Source: Hymenobacter sediminicola (GTDB lineage Bacteria; Bacteroidota; Bacteroidia; Cytophagales; Hymenobacteraceae). From it: a DNA stretch of 64,000 nt. The notes under the pieces were generated by a model, which was not told the DNA's origin, ran no database searches, and saw only the letters and a list, made by a program, of their open reading frames with translations. Positions 25,969 through 33,143 of the stretch are shown here, piece after piece. The DNA is taken from positions 2,291,001 to 2,355,000 of the forward strand of contig NZ_CP060202.1 in assembly GCF_014250515.1 (NCBI RefSeq), written 5' to 3'. Both the position numbers and the translations under genes were made by a program. Positions within the stretch are counted from its first letter, which is position 1, and every line of letters begins with the position of its first letter.

Positions 25969-26601
25969 ATGCGCACACTCGCTCTGTTTCCGCTGAACCT
26001 TGTCGTATTTCCCGGCGAAAAGCTCAATCTGCACATCTTTGAGCCTCGCTACCGCCAGCTTGTGCACGACTGCCTGAGTGAGGGTATTACGTTTGGTATC
26101 CCGCCCTACCGCAACGAAGCCGTGAGTTCTTTGGGCACCGAAGTGCAATTGATTGGCGTGGAGAAAACCTACGACAGCGGTGAGTTGGACATCCGTACCC
26201 GTGCGGTGGGCGTGTTCCGGATTGAGGAGTTTTACAGGCAGGCGCCTGGCAAACTCTACGCCGGAGGACTGGTAGAGGATCTGCACGACAACAACACGCA
26301 GGATGCCTTGCTGCAGGCACGCATCACTTCGTACATGGAGCAGTTGTACGACGTGCTCGGCTTGCGCAGGCTCATGCAGGAGCTCCCGCCCGATTACCGC
26401 ATTTATGACATTGCGCACCATTTGGGGCTCAATACCGAACAGGAATACCAGCTATTGGAAGCCGAAACGGAAGCGGAGCGGCAGGAACTGGTGGTGGAGC
26501 ATCTGGAACACATTCTGCCGGTTCTGCTGGAAACTGAGCGGCTGAAAGAGCGGGTGCGTCTCAATGGCCATTTCAAAAACCTGACTCCGCCTAACTTCTG
26601 A
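25969..26601 (+). CDS. LON peptidase substrate-binding domain protein
   Basis: A 210-residue protein consisting of the N-terminal domain of Lon proteases without ATPase or peptidase parts. The family start LALFPLNLVVFPGEKLNLHI and the following FEPRYRQLV are clear, then the beta-rich core (SLGTEVQLIGVEKTYDSGELDI) and a helical second half. Stand-alone copies are widespread in bacteria; the role is uncertain, perhaps substrate recognition or regulation. The ATG follows a promoter-like element with almost no leader. The next gene on the same strand begins 88 bp later. Confidence 0.9.
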   Translation: MRTLALFPLNLVVFPGEKLNLHIFEPRYRQLVHDCLSEGITFGIPPYRNEAVSSLGTEVQLIGVEKTYDSGELDIRTRAVGVFRIEEFYRQAPGKLYAGGLVEDLHDNNTQDALLQARITSYMEQLYDVLGLRRLMQELPPDYRIYDIAHHLGLNTEQEYQLLEAETEAERQELVVEHLEHILPVLLETERLKERVRLNGHFKNLTPPNF

Positions 26602-26689
26602 TTCCGTATCAGGGTTACTACTGTATCAACTCATTAGCTGACCTTCTTTTGAAGCAACCCCTGAGGTTGGGCCAGCTACAGCCTGCACG

Positions 26690-27991
26690 GTGCAAAACGG
26701 TGCAGGGCGGTTTGCCCGTATAGCAGGCTGCACCTCTCCTTCTACCGCCGTGGCCACGCTCCTTTCCTTACTTCCATACGTATTGGCAATCCCGGCGGCA
26801 TTGCTTTCCGGATGGCTGCTGCTGCGCTACCTTCAGGAGAGGGAATACCGCCGCCGGCCCTATGTAGCGCCCACCCGCAACGACTGGCTATTGCACCAGC
26901 CGGACCCTGCGGCCACACTCCTGCACCGCGTTGCCCTGCTCGGTGACCCAGGTGCTGTGGCCACTGATGGTACGGACGCTATTCTGAAACTGCTGGCAAA
27001 CTGGCAACAGGAAACGCAGGCTGAGGGTACCATCATCCTGCTCGGCGACAATGTATACCCAACCGGTTTACCCGCCCCAGAACACACTGGCCATGCCGCA
27101 GCAGAAAAGCGCCTTAATACTTTGCTCGCGGCACTGGGGGCCTTTTCTGGCCGGGTGATATTGCTCAGTGGCAACCACGACTGGAACAAAGGCCGCCCTG
27201 ATGGCTACGAGTACCTGCTGCGCCAGGAGGCGTATGTAGCAGAACACCTGCCCACCGCCTTCTATCTGCCACCCGGCGGCACACCCGGACCTGTATCCGT
27301 GCAGTTGGCAGAAGGCCTGCTGTTGATTGTACTGAACACGCAATGGTGGGTACAGCAGGGCGCCCGACCTGCTCATGACCCCAAGGAGCCGTTCCGAAAA
27401 CTGCGGAAACTGCTGAACGAGAACCGCCATCAGCGAATAGTGGTAGTTGGGCACCACCCGCTGTACTCCAATGCCTTACATGGCGGAAAGTTTACGGCCA
27501 AACAACACGTATTTCCGCTGACAACTGTATATAAAAGGGCTTACGTACCGCTGCCTTTTGTAGGCTCGTTGCTGCCGCTTTACCGTAAGCTGGTAGGCGC
27601 TGCTGAAGATATGGCTCACCCGCGCTACCGCAAGATGCGCCGTCGGTTGCTACGGGTATTGCACGAGTATCCTAACCTTATCTATGCCGCTGGCCACGAC
27701 CACAATCTGCAGTATTTCGAGCGTAGTGGCAGCCATTTTTTGGTAAGCGGCGCCGGCAGCAAAACCGCCTTCGTACAAAAAGGCGGTCAGGCCACCTTTG
27801 TGCATGAGCACACCGGGTTTTTCAGTCTCGATTTCTATACCAACGGCGAAACCTGGTTGCGCACTCTCGAACCTGATGCTGACGGGCAACCGCTTGCCGA
27901 AGTGTTCCGGCAGCGCCTGCACCCTGGCCCCGTAGTGGCCGCCCCTATCATTACAGCTAACGTGTTGCAGGTTTCGGCTGACGTCAGGTAG
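26690..27991 (+). CDS. Membrane-anchored calcineurin-like metallophosphoesterase
   Basis: A 433-residue enzyme with an N-terminal membrane anchor (LLSLLPYVLAIPAALLSG) and the metal-binding motifs of the calcineurin superfamily in order: LLGDPGA (about 84-90), ILLGDNVYP (121-129), LSGNHDW (164-170), VVVGHHPLYS (252-261) and AAGHDHNLQY (about 330-339). Catalysis would be on the periplasmic side. The start is a GTG; another GTG at 26750, just before the anchor, is equally possible. From memory, similar phosphoesterase domains occur in Bacteroidota proteins fused to the domain found in the pair at 17431-20813. It is convergent with the DAG-kinase-like gene, with 4 bp between them. Confidence 0.85.
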   Translation: MQNGAGRFARIAGCTSPSTAVATLLSLLPYVLAIPAALLSGWLLLRYLQEREYRRRPYVAPTRNDWLLHQPDPAATLLHRVALLGDPGAVATDGTDAILKLLANWQQETQAEGTIILLGDNVYPTGLPAPEHTGHAAAEKRLNTLLAALGAFSGRVILLSGNHDWNKGRPDGYEYLLRQEAYVAEHLPTAFYLPPGGTPGPVSVQLAEGLLLIVLNTQWWVQQGARPAHDPKEPFRKLRKLLNENRHQRIVVVGHHPLYSNALHGGKFTAKQHVFPLTTVYKRAYVPLPFVGSLLPLYRKLVGAAEDMAHPRYRKMRRRLLRVLHEYPNLIYAAGHDHNLQYFERSGSHFLVSGAGSKTAFVQKGGQATFVHEHTGFFSLDFYTNGETWLRTLEPDADGQPLAEVFRQRLHPGPVVAAPIITANVLQVSADVR

Positions 27992-27995
27992 CTTG

Positions 27996-28907
27996 TTACT
28001 GTGCAATAGGTACTAGCACGCGCAGGCTCCTTGGTTTGATTTCCACCTCGACCGGAACCGGCAGATGCCTGGGCTCACCGTCAATCTGTATTAGAGCCTC
28101 GGTTTGGCCGGGTACTGTGATGCGGGCCTGGCTGCACCGTAGCCGGTGCGTGTAGAAGGAGGCATCGAAGTCAGAAGTGTAGAGGCGGTAGAGAATGCCG
28201 GGAGCCGCCGCACCGGGAAAAGGCTCAATCAAGCAGATTTCAAACTCACCATCATCTATGCGGCTGTCGGGATTGATGATGACGTTACTCCCGAACGTAT
28301 TAGCATTGGCAATAGTGAGCATGAATGCCGGCCCCTGCCAGCTTTCCCGGTCAGTTTCAATGGAATATGTGGCGGGTTCGTAGCCCAGGTATTCCTGAGT
28401 GGCAATACGCACGTAGGCTCCCGGCCCGCGCGTATCACCCTTATCAAAACGCTCCACCACCAGCGCATTGAACCCTAGATCGGCCAAGTGTGCGGCAAAG
28501 TGCCCTCCTACCTGCAGCGTGTCCATCGTGCGCAATTCATGCTCCCAGATCAGACGCAGCGCTCCTGGCAGTTCCTGTGGGATGCCTAGGTCTTTGGAAA
28601 GCCCGTTTCCGGAACCGAGAGGCAAAATACCCAGTGGCACCCCTGTATCCAGCAGGGCTTCTCCTACCAAGCTCACTGTACCATCGCCTCCGGCGGCAAA
28701 AACAGCATCATAGGCATGCTGTTGCAGGCGTTCTTGCAAATGGCGCAGATCCTGGTGGCCGGTAGTATGGTGAAACGCTGCCGTGCGGCCTCGTTCCGTG
28801 CAATACGACACAATGGAGCCTTCCAGATCTGCTTTATTGATGTCACCGGAAACCGGGTTCAGTACAAACAGCAGGCGGAGTAGCGGTGCTGGTTCGGAAG
28901 CAGCCAT
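27996..28907 (-). CDS. Diacylglycerol kinase-like lipid kinase (YegS/DgkB family)
   Basis: A 303-residue member of the DAGK catalytic-domain family, which phosphorylates diacylglycerol, sphingosine or related lipids. Motifs: FVLNPVSG near the N-terminus, the nucleotide loop AAGGDGTVSLVGEAL (about 66-80), GILPLGSGNGLSKDLGI (about 87-103) and the C-terminal beta sandwich with QIDGEPRHLPVPVEVEI. The ATG at 28905-28907 is chosen as the start closest to the family N-terminus; nine further codons are open upstream. With the App1-type phosphatase it could balance phosphatidate and diacylglycerol; this link is inference. Confidence 0.92.
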   Translation of the reverse strand: MAASEPAPLLRLLFVLNPVSGDINKADLEGSIVSYCTERGRTAAFHHTTGHQDLRHLQERLQQHAYDAVFAAGGDGTVSLVGEALLDTGVPLGILPLGSGNGLSKDLGIPQELPGALRLIWEHELRTMDTLQVGGHFAAHLADLGFNALVVERFDKGDTRGPGAYVRIATQEYLGYEPATYSIETDRESWQGPAFMLTIANANTFGSNVIINPDSRIDDGEFEICLIEPFPGAAAPGILYRLYTSDFDASFYTHRLRCSQARITVPGQTEALIQIDGEPRHLPVPVEVEIKPRSLRVLVPIAQ

Positions 28908-28955
28908 AAGGCGTAAATATGGTAAGGTTGACAAGGTAAAGCTTCTGCAAACGAA

Positions 28956-28981
28956 AGAGACCCACTGATAGGTGGGCCTCT
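28956..28981 (-). terminator. Terminator after the second M48 gene
   Basis: AGAGACCCAC / GTGGGCCTCT hairpin with one mismatch, 27 bp after the minus-strand stop at 29008. The following T-run is poor. Confidence 0.5.
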
Positions 28982-29007
28982 TCTGATAATTCGGCTTTAT
29001 AAAAACG

Positions 29008-29817
29008 CTAGGGCTTCAGGCCAGCTGGTACACCCTGCGGATACTCTGCCGAAATAGCGCGCTCCAACTCCCCAATACGGTTTCCGGGGTTGGGGTGGGT
29101 ACTGAGAAACTCCGGCTGGCGGCTGCCACCTGCGCTTTGCTCCAGCACCTGCATCACCTGTATCATGGCGCGTGGGTCGTAGCCAGCGGCGGCGGTGTAC
29201 TGCACGGCTAGTCTGTCCGACTCCAGTTCATCCTCGCGGCCAAAGCGCAGAGTCATCAGCTTGCCCACCATAGCGGCAGCAGCAGAGCCCACTGCAGTAC
29301 CGGGCCGGTCAGGGTCATACATACCAATGGCAGCAGCACCACTCAGGCCCTGCGTAAGCTGCGACTTAGCAATCTGCTCGGCCGAGTGGCGGCCCACTAC
29401 GTGCCCTACTTCATGCGCCAGCACGCCGGCTACCTGCCCTTCCGTCTTCATGTTTTTCAACAGGCCGGCCGTAATAAATACTTGCCCACCGGGCAGCGCG
29501 AAGGCATTGATTGTGTTTTCATCGGCCAGCAGATGAAACTGAAATTTATAAGGACTCTGGCCAGCTTTGGTGCTGCGGATTATCTGCTGCCCAATTTGCT
29601 CAACCCGGGCACCAGCCTGGCGGTCGGGGTGCAGACCGCCGTATTGCTGGGCCATTTCGGGGGCGGCCTGTAAACCCAGGGCTATTTCCTGTTCGGCAGT
29701 CATATCTACGTGCTGCACTTCGCCCGTCACTTCATTTACGGAGCGTTTACAGTAGTAGGTAACCAGCGTGATGCCGGCCATCAATAGGGCAATTATGTAG
29801 CGAAGATTTCCTCTCAT
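29008..29817 (-). CDS. M48 family metalloprotease, second copy
   Basis: A 269-residue exported zinc protease. N-terminal hydrophobic segment YIIALLMAGITLVTYYC could be a lipoprotein signal (Cys23). The active site LAHEVGHVVGRH (His135, Glu136, His139) and the FGREDELESDRLAV third-ligand region are intact, as is INAFALPGGQVFITAGLL. It resembles BepA/LoiP-type periplasmic enzymes acting on misfolded envelope proteins. The start at 29817 (MRGNLRYI) sits at the signal sequence; 14 more codons are open upstream. It differs clearly from the other M48 enzyme at 22202, so they are not recent duplicates. Confidence 0.92.
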   Translation of the reverse strand: MRGNLRYIIALLMAGITLVTYYCKRSVNEVTGEVQHVDMTAEQEIALGLQAAPEMAQQYGGLHPDRQAGARVEQIGQQIIRSTKAGQSPYKFQFHLLADENTINAFALPGGQVFITAGLLKNMKTEGQVAGVLAHEVGHVVGRHSAEQIAKSQLTQGLSGAAAIGMYDPDRPGTAVGSAAAAMVGKLMTLRFGREDELESDRLAVQYTAAAGYDPRAMIQVMQVLEQSAGGSRQPEFLSTHPNPGNRIGELERAISAEYPQGVPAGLKP

Positions 29818-30005
29818 GATTGGGTTGGTGGAAAAGGGAGCGGGAGATGAAAACACCACTGACGTGGCTTCAGGGCTTGTAACGATGTCGGCGCAACAGG
29901 GTTGCCACCGGTTCAGGTACCCAAATTCCTTCCTTCCCCGTATCAGTCCTCAACCCGCTCTTTCAGCGTTGCTCTCCCTTTCAACCACCTTACACCCTCT
30001 TCCTC

Positions 30006-30200
30006 ATGAATCAGAAACGCACTTTTGGCGCCATCCTCACCATCCTTGGTATTGTCGGAATCATCTACGGAGCCTTAGGCTTTATGCAGGTAGGCGGCGT
30101 TGCCTTAGGTAAGATCAACTCGCTCGTACCATTTGCAGTAGGACTCATTTTCTTTTTCGCGGGCATTAATCTGGTCAAAGCCACCGGCGACCGAGCCTAA
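30006..30200 (+). CDS. Small two-helix membrane protein
   Basis: A 64-residue protein with two predicted transmembrane helices (FGAILTILGIVGIIYGALGF, about 7-26, and LVPFAVGLIFFFAGINLV, about 40-57). Similar tiny membrane proteins are common in Bacteroidota and have no known role. The ATG at 30006 gives the complete first helix. A strong terminator with an 18-bp perfect stem follows, supporting a real transcription unit. Confidence 0.75.
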   Translation: MNQKRTFGAILTILGIVGIIYGALGFMQVGGVALGKINSLVPFAVGLIFFFAGINLVKATGDRA

Positions 30201-30217
30201 CGCAGCTACTTGACGCA

Positions 30218-30258
30218 ACAAAAAGGCCTCCTGATTTACTATCAGGAGGCCTTTTTGT
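30218..30258. terminator. Bidirectional terminator with perfect 18-bp stem
   Basis: Arms ACAAAAAGGCCTCCTGAT and its exact complement surround a 5-nt loop (30236-30240). It separates the convergent small membrane protein and L,D-transpeptidase-like genes. Confidence 0.9.
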
Positions 30259-30288
30259 TAAGACGTTACACCCAGGAAAGTGGTACTG

Positions 30289-31080
30289 CTAGCTCCCCTG
30301 CAGCCCGCGCAATTGCGCAAAAGCGTTGATGGCCGGGTCTAGTTTCAGCCATGACGACGAGAAGTTCACGCTGCTAGGCCCATGGGCATAGATTACCGTT
30401 CCGTTCTGAATAGTACGAATAACCTGTGGAGCCTGCTGCACTGGCAGTGCCGGGCAGCCCTGGCTACGCCCTAGTCGCCCGTGCTGGCGCACAAAATTCT
30501 CACTCACATAATCAGCACCATGCACTACCACGGCGCGGGTAGCGGCGTTGGTATTGTAGCGAGCATCCTGCCCATGCAGCTTCAGCGAAAGGCCATGCTT
30601 GCCCTGGTATGGCTGGCCCGTCACGTAGAATCCCAGGCTACTCATTTCAGAGCCCTCCACGTTCGAAAACGTCTGGGCCACGTCGTTACCGGTGTTTTTG
30701 CCATGCGCTACCAGCGTATGAAACAGCACTTTCTGGCGCCGCAGGTCAATCACCCACATCCGCTTCTGGCTGCTGGGGCGGGCATAGTCGATGATGGTGA
30801 GCACCTGCCGGCCGGCCACCGCCGCTCCTTTTTTGGTAAGCGTATAATACCCCATCAGAGCCTCTCGGTACACCGTAGGCGACATACCATACGACGTCAG
30901 ATGAGCCCCGGCATAACTCGTTAACACGTACTGATCGAAAGCGGCTAGTTGCTGAGCCCGTACTATGCTGGCCGGAGCCACGGCAGCCGGAGCAGTAGCA
31001 CGTGAACCGGCCACAGGAAATGAGGAAAAAAAACCAGTAGCTACAAGCAGGGTGGCAAGGGCAGTCGGTGCAAATGTCAT
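30289..31080 (-). CDS. Murein L,D-transpeptidase catalytic domain protein (YkuD_2 type)
   Basis: A 263-residue exported protein (signal MTFAPTALATLLVATGFF, cleavage near residue 30). The catalytic half shows FSNVEGSEMSSLGFYVTG, GKHGLSLKLHG and the active-site block VVHGADYV...GRLGRSQGCPALP (His near 200, Cys near 225), as in the L,D-transpeptidase-like family widespread in Bacteroidota. These enzymes form 3-3 cross-links or modify peptidoglycan, although the activity of this subgroup is not well tested. ATG at 31078-31080 starts the signal peptide. A promoter box lies 65 bp upstream. Confidence 0.9.
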   Translation of the reverse strand: MTFAPTALATLLVATGFFSSFPVAGSRATAPAAVAPASIVRAQQLAAFDQYVLTSYAGAHLTSYGMSPTVYREALMGYYTLTKKGAAVAGRQVLTIIDYARPSSQKRMWVIDLRRQKVLFHTLVAHGKNTGNDVAQTFSNVEGSEMSSLGFYVTGQPYQGKHGLSLKLHGQDARYNTNAATRAVVVHGADYVSENFVRQHGRLGRSQGCPALPVQQAPQVIRTIQNGTVIYAHGPSSVNFSSSWLKLDPAINAFAQLRGLQGS

Positions 31081-31144
31081 CGGCTGAGTAAGCGAAGCAG
31101 GTGGAAAATGACGGTGGGGTGGCCCAAGCATAACGCCCGGAATA

Positions 31145-31152
31145 CAAAAATA
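31145..31152 (-). promoter_or_regulatory. -7 promoter box for the L,D-transpeptidase-like gene
   Basis: TATTTTTG on the minus strand, a perfect TAnnTTTG; leader about 60 nt. No well-spaced TTG was found. Confidence 0.42.
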
Positions 31153-31223
31153 GTATTTTAGCGCAACCAATTCTATTTGGCCCAACCGCTTCTCACAGAT
31201 AGTGAGTTCCCTCACCCACAATT

Positions 31224-31616
31224 ATGTCCTTTCGCTGGTCTTATTTGCTACTGCCTGCCACCCTGTTTTTTGGCTCGTGCAGCAGCTCCCCGCCAGAGCT
31301 CCCCGGCTTTGATGCCTCTATCTGGCGGAGCGACTCATACGGGTGCAAAGACGTACGCCGTACTCAGCTTAAAGCGTTGCTGCAAGGCAAAGAGCAGCTT
31401 TACGGCTCCCGTACTGCTACCATTGAACTGCTACTGGGCCGCCCTGATGATGAAGAACTAGCAGAGCAAACAGAAAAAATATACAACTACTACCTTGAGC
31501 CGGGCCCCCAATGCCTGCCTCCTCACCAACGTTCCGGAGCAAATAAGCTTAGCCTCCGCTTCGGCCCACTTGGTACAGTCACAGAAATTCTGACTGCTGC
31601 TCCACCCGCAAATTAA
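31224..31616 (+). CDS. Small lipoprotein, BamE/SmpA-like outline
   Basis: A 130-residue lipoprotein (MSFRWSYLLLPATLFFGSC, lipobox FGSC). The mature part has a helix, the segment IELLLGRPDDEELAEQTEKIYNYY (given in part) and closing strands LSLRFGPLGTVTEIL. This pattern of G-x-PD, then a tyrosine-rich strand, then a strand with G-x-V recalls the SmpA/OmlA (BamE-like) fold used in outer-membrane proteins, but similarity is only at outline level. It stands alone and ends before a very regular bidirectional terminator. Function unknown. Confidence 0.7.
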   Translation: MSFRWSYLLLPATLFFGSCSSSPPELPGFDASIWRSDSYGCKDVRRTQLKALLQGKEQLYGSRTATIELLLGRPDDEELAEQTEKIYNYYLEPGPQCLPPHQRSGANKLSLRFGPLGTVTEILTAAPPAN

Positions 31617-31674
31617 TATCACTTAACCTATATTAAGCAGGCTAATTAACTTACTACTTAAATAAGCTAAATAG

Positions 31675-31731
31675 CCTGCAACAAAAGAAAGGGCACTCCT
31701 CATCTGGGAGTGCCCTTTCTTTTGTTGCAGG
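31675..31731. terminator. Bidirectional terminator with perfect 25-bp stem
   Basis: Arms 31675-31699 (beginning CCTGCAACAAAAG) and 31707-31731 are exact reverse complements around a 7-nt loop. It lies between the convergent lipoprotein and small secreted protein genes. Confidence 0.88.
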
Positions 31732-31746
31732 TTGAGTCGCGGTGGC

Positions 31747-32148
31747 TTAGCCGATGCCACCTTCCAAAGGATCTGTTTTGGTAGGGGTGTCACGCTGCTG
31801 CTCTGCATGGAACAGGCTGAGTTGTGAAGGAGTCAGGATCCGGCTGCACTCGGCCTCGTACTGGGCGTCCAGTTCGTTAAGCTTTACATGCTGCTCAGCC
31901 AGGTTATCCTTGTATTGCCATGTAATTTCCTCCAGGCGAGCCAACTTAATCTGATTGGCTGTACGCAGACGGATATACTGTGCTTCGTTGAGGCGAAGCG
32001 AATTGCACATCTGGCGGGTGAGTTCCTCCACGCGGGACGGGGCGGGGTCACCGGTGCCGGGAAGTTCGGCATGGCGGTCCTGCTTCTGCGCTACGGCAGT
32101 GCCTGCAAGGCCAACCAACAACAACAGAGTAAAGACTGCGGATTTCAT
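31747..32148 (-). CDS. Small secreted helical protein, family member 1
   Basis: A 133-residue exported protein (signal MKSAVFTLLLLVGLAGTAVAQ). The mature part is predicted to be helical: LTRQMCNSLRLNEAQYIRLR (about 44-63), a long second helix, then YEAECSRILTPSQLSLFHAE. The pattern L-N-E-A-Q-Y...I-L-T-P-S-Q-L recalls Spy/CpxP-like LTxxQ proteins, which are periplasmic chaperones or stress sensors. Two relatives occur at 45897 and 46511 with the same pattern. A TATATTTG promoter lies about 110 bp upstream, identical to that of the member at 46511. Confidence 0.78.
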   Translation of the reverse strand: MKSAVFTLLLLVGLAGTAVAQKQDRHAELPGTGDPAPSRVEELTRQMCNSLRLNEAQYIRLRTANQIKLARLEEITWQYKDNLAEQHVKLNELDAQYEAECSRILTPSQLSLFHAEQQRDTPTKTDPLEGGIG

Positions 32149-32258
32149 ATACGGTGGTTAAAAGAATGAACGGTTGAAAAACAAACGGTCAGAAACGTGA
32201 GAAGAGTGTAGGAGTAGGATTGATATCCTAATCAATTTTCCTTTCACTGTATTTAATA

Positions 32259-32289
32259 CAAATATATGTTGCTAAAGTAACAACAACAA
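32259..32289 (-). promoter_or_regulatory. Promoter of the small secreted protein gene
   Basis: TATATTTG (32259-32266, minus strand) is a perfect TAnnTTTG. TTG triplets lie 14, 17 and 20 nt upstream in a TTG repeat (32281-32289). Predicted leader about 105 nt, in an AT-rich spacer that otherwise holds nothing recognisable. Confidence 0.55.
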
Positions 32290-32362
32290 TTTTTCAGTGT
32301 ATTTTTTTATTTCTGATTCTGAGACAACCCTTCCCGCATCTGGAAAGTGCCCAACGAACAAT

Positions 32363-32396
32363 AAAAAATGGCCGCTCTTACTGAGAAACGGCCATT
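32363..32396 (-). terminator. Terminator after the DUF4199 gene
   Basis: AATGGCCG / CGGCCATT stem followed by a run of T on the minus strand, 37 bp after the stop. Confidence 0.75.
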
Positions 32397-32432
32397 CTTC
32401 AAAAAATCGGAACCACGCAAAGCAGGCCTCAC

Positions 32433-32903
32433 CTACTCTACTCCCTCAATCGGCTTATGGTCGGGGCTTTTGAAATACTGCATGGCAATCAGGGAAATAA
32501 TGACGCCTGCCATAGCGCCCTGCAGTAGTATGGCCAGAAAAGCAATGGTTACTGAAAGCTCAAAGCCGAAGAAGTCCTGAGCATGAATCTGGTCCATTAC
32601 ATCAGGGCGTAGCAGGGAGAAAATGATAAAGAAGAAGCCAAACGCCAATGACGACACAATAGCCGTTACGATGCCCGTGCCAAAGCCCTGCAGGTAGGGC
32701 ATCCGGTCGTTGCGGGACTGCTTAAAATGATGGATAGACAGGCAGATACCTACTATCATAATGGCAAAGTTCAGGAAGCTGAACTCGATTCGGTCGGCGA
32801 GGCCTAGCAGAGCAGCTACTATAAAGTAGACAACCATACCAAGTGCCGTAAGCAGACCGTAGCGGACCCCATTGCCTTCGAGGGAAATGCGAGCATCATT
32901 CAT
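32433..32903 (-). CDS. DUF4199 membrane protein
   Basis: A 156-residue integral membrane protein with four predicted helices (about 14-34, 42-60, 72-96 and 118-140). The order and the segment SFLNFAIMIVGICLSIHHFK match DUF4199, a family almost restricted to Bacteroidota, often next to glycosyltransferases and lipid genes. No function is known. The short acidic tail (KSPDHKPIEGVE) is probably cytoplasmic. It is divergent from the ABC-F gene, with 240 bp between them. Confidence 0.85.
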   Translation of the reverse strand: MNDARISLEGNGVRYGLLTALGMVVYFIVAALLGLADRIEFSFLNFAIMIVGICLSIHHFKQSRNDRMPYLQGFGTGIVTAIVSSLAFGFFFIIFSLLRPDVMDQIHAQDFFGFELSVTIAFLAILLQGAMAGVIISLIAMQYFKSPDHKPIEGVE

Positions 32904-33080
32904 AAAAAGGAACCGGTTAAAGGTGGAAGGGAAACCAAAACGGCGGAACCCTGGCGTGTGCTACACTGTTGCTCAGAGCCTTGGCCCTTCAAGCCGCTTT
33001 CCATTCTTATACCGGAATACCACCGTTGTGTTGTAGAATCACTCGTTTTTTTTGCGTTCGGGCACGCGGGGCATTTTGCG

Positions 33081-33088
33081 TATTTTTG
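33081..33088 (+). promoter_or_regulatory. -7 promoter box for the ABC-F gene
   Basis: TATTTTTG, a perfect TAnnTTTG, 55 nt before the ATG at 33144. It shows that the upstream open frame (from 32958) is not translated from this promoter and supports the start at 33144. Confidence 0.5.
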
Positions 33089-33143
33089 CGGGCCCGCTCC
33101 GGCCAGGGCTCTGTATTTCGAATTTTTCGCCTTTTCCCCCTAT

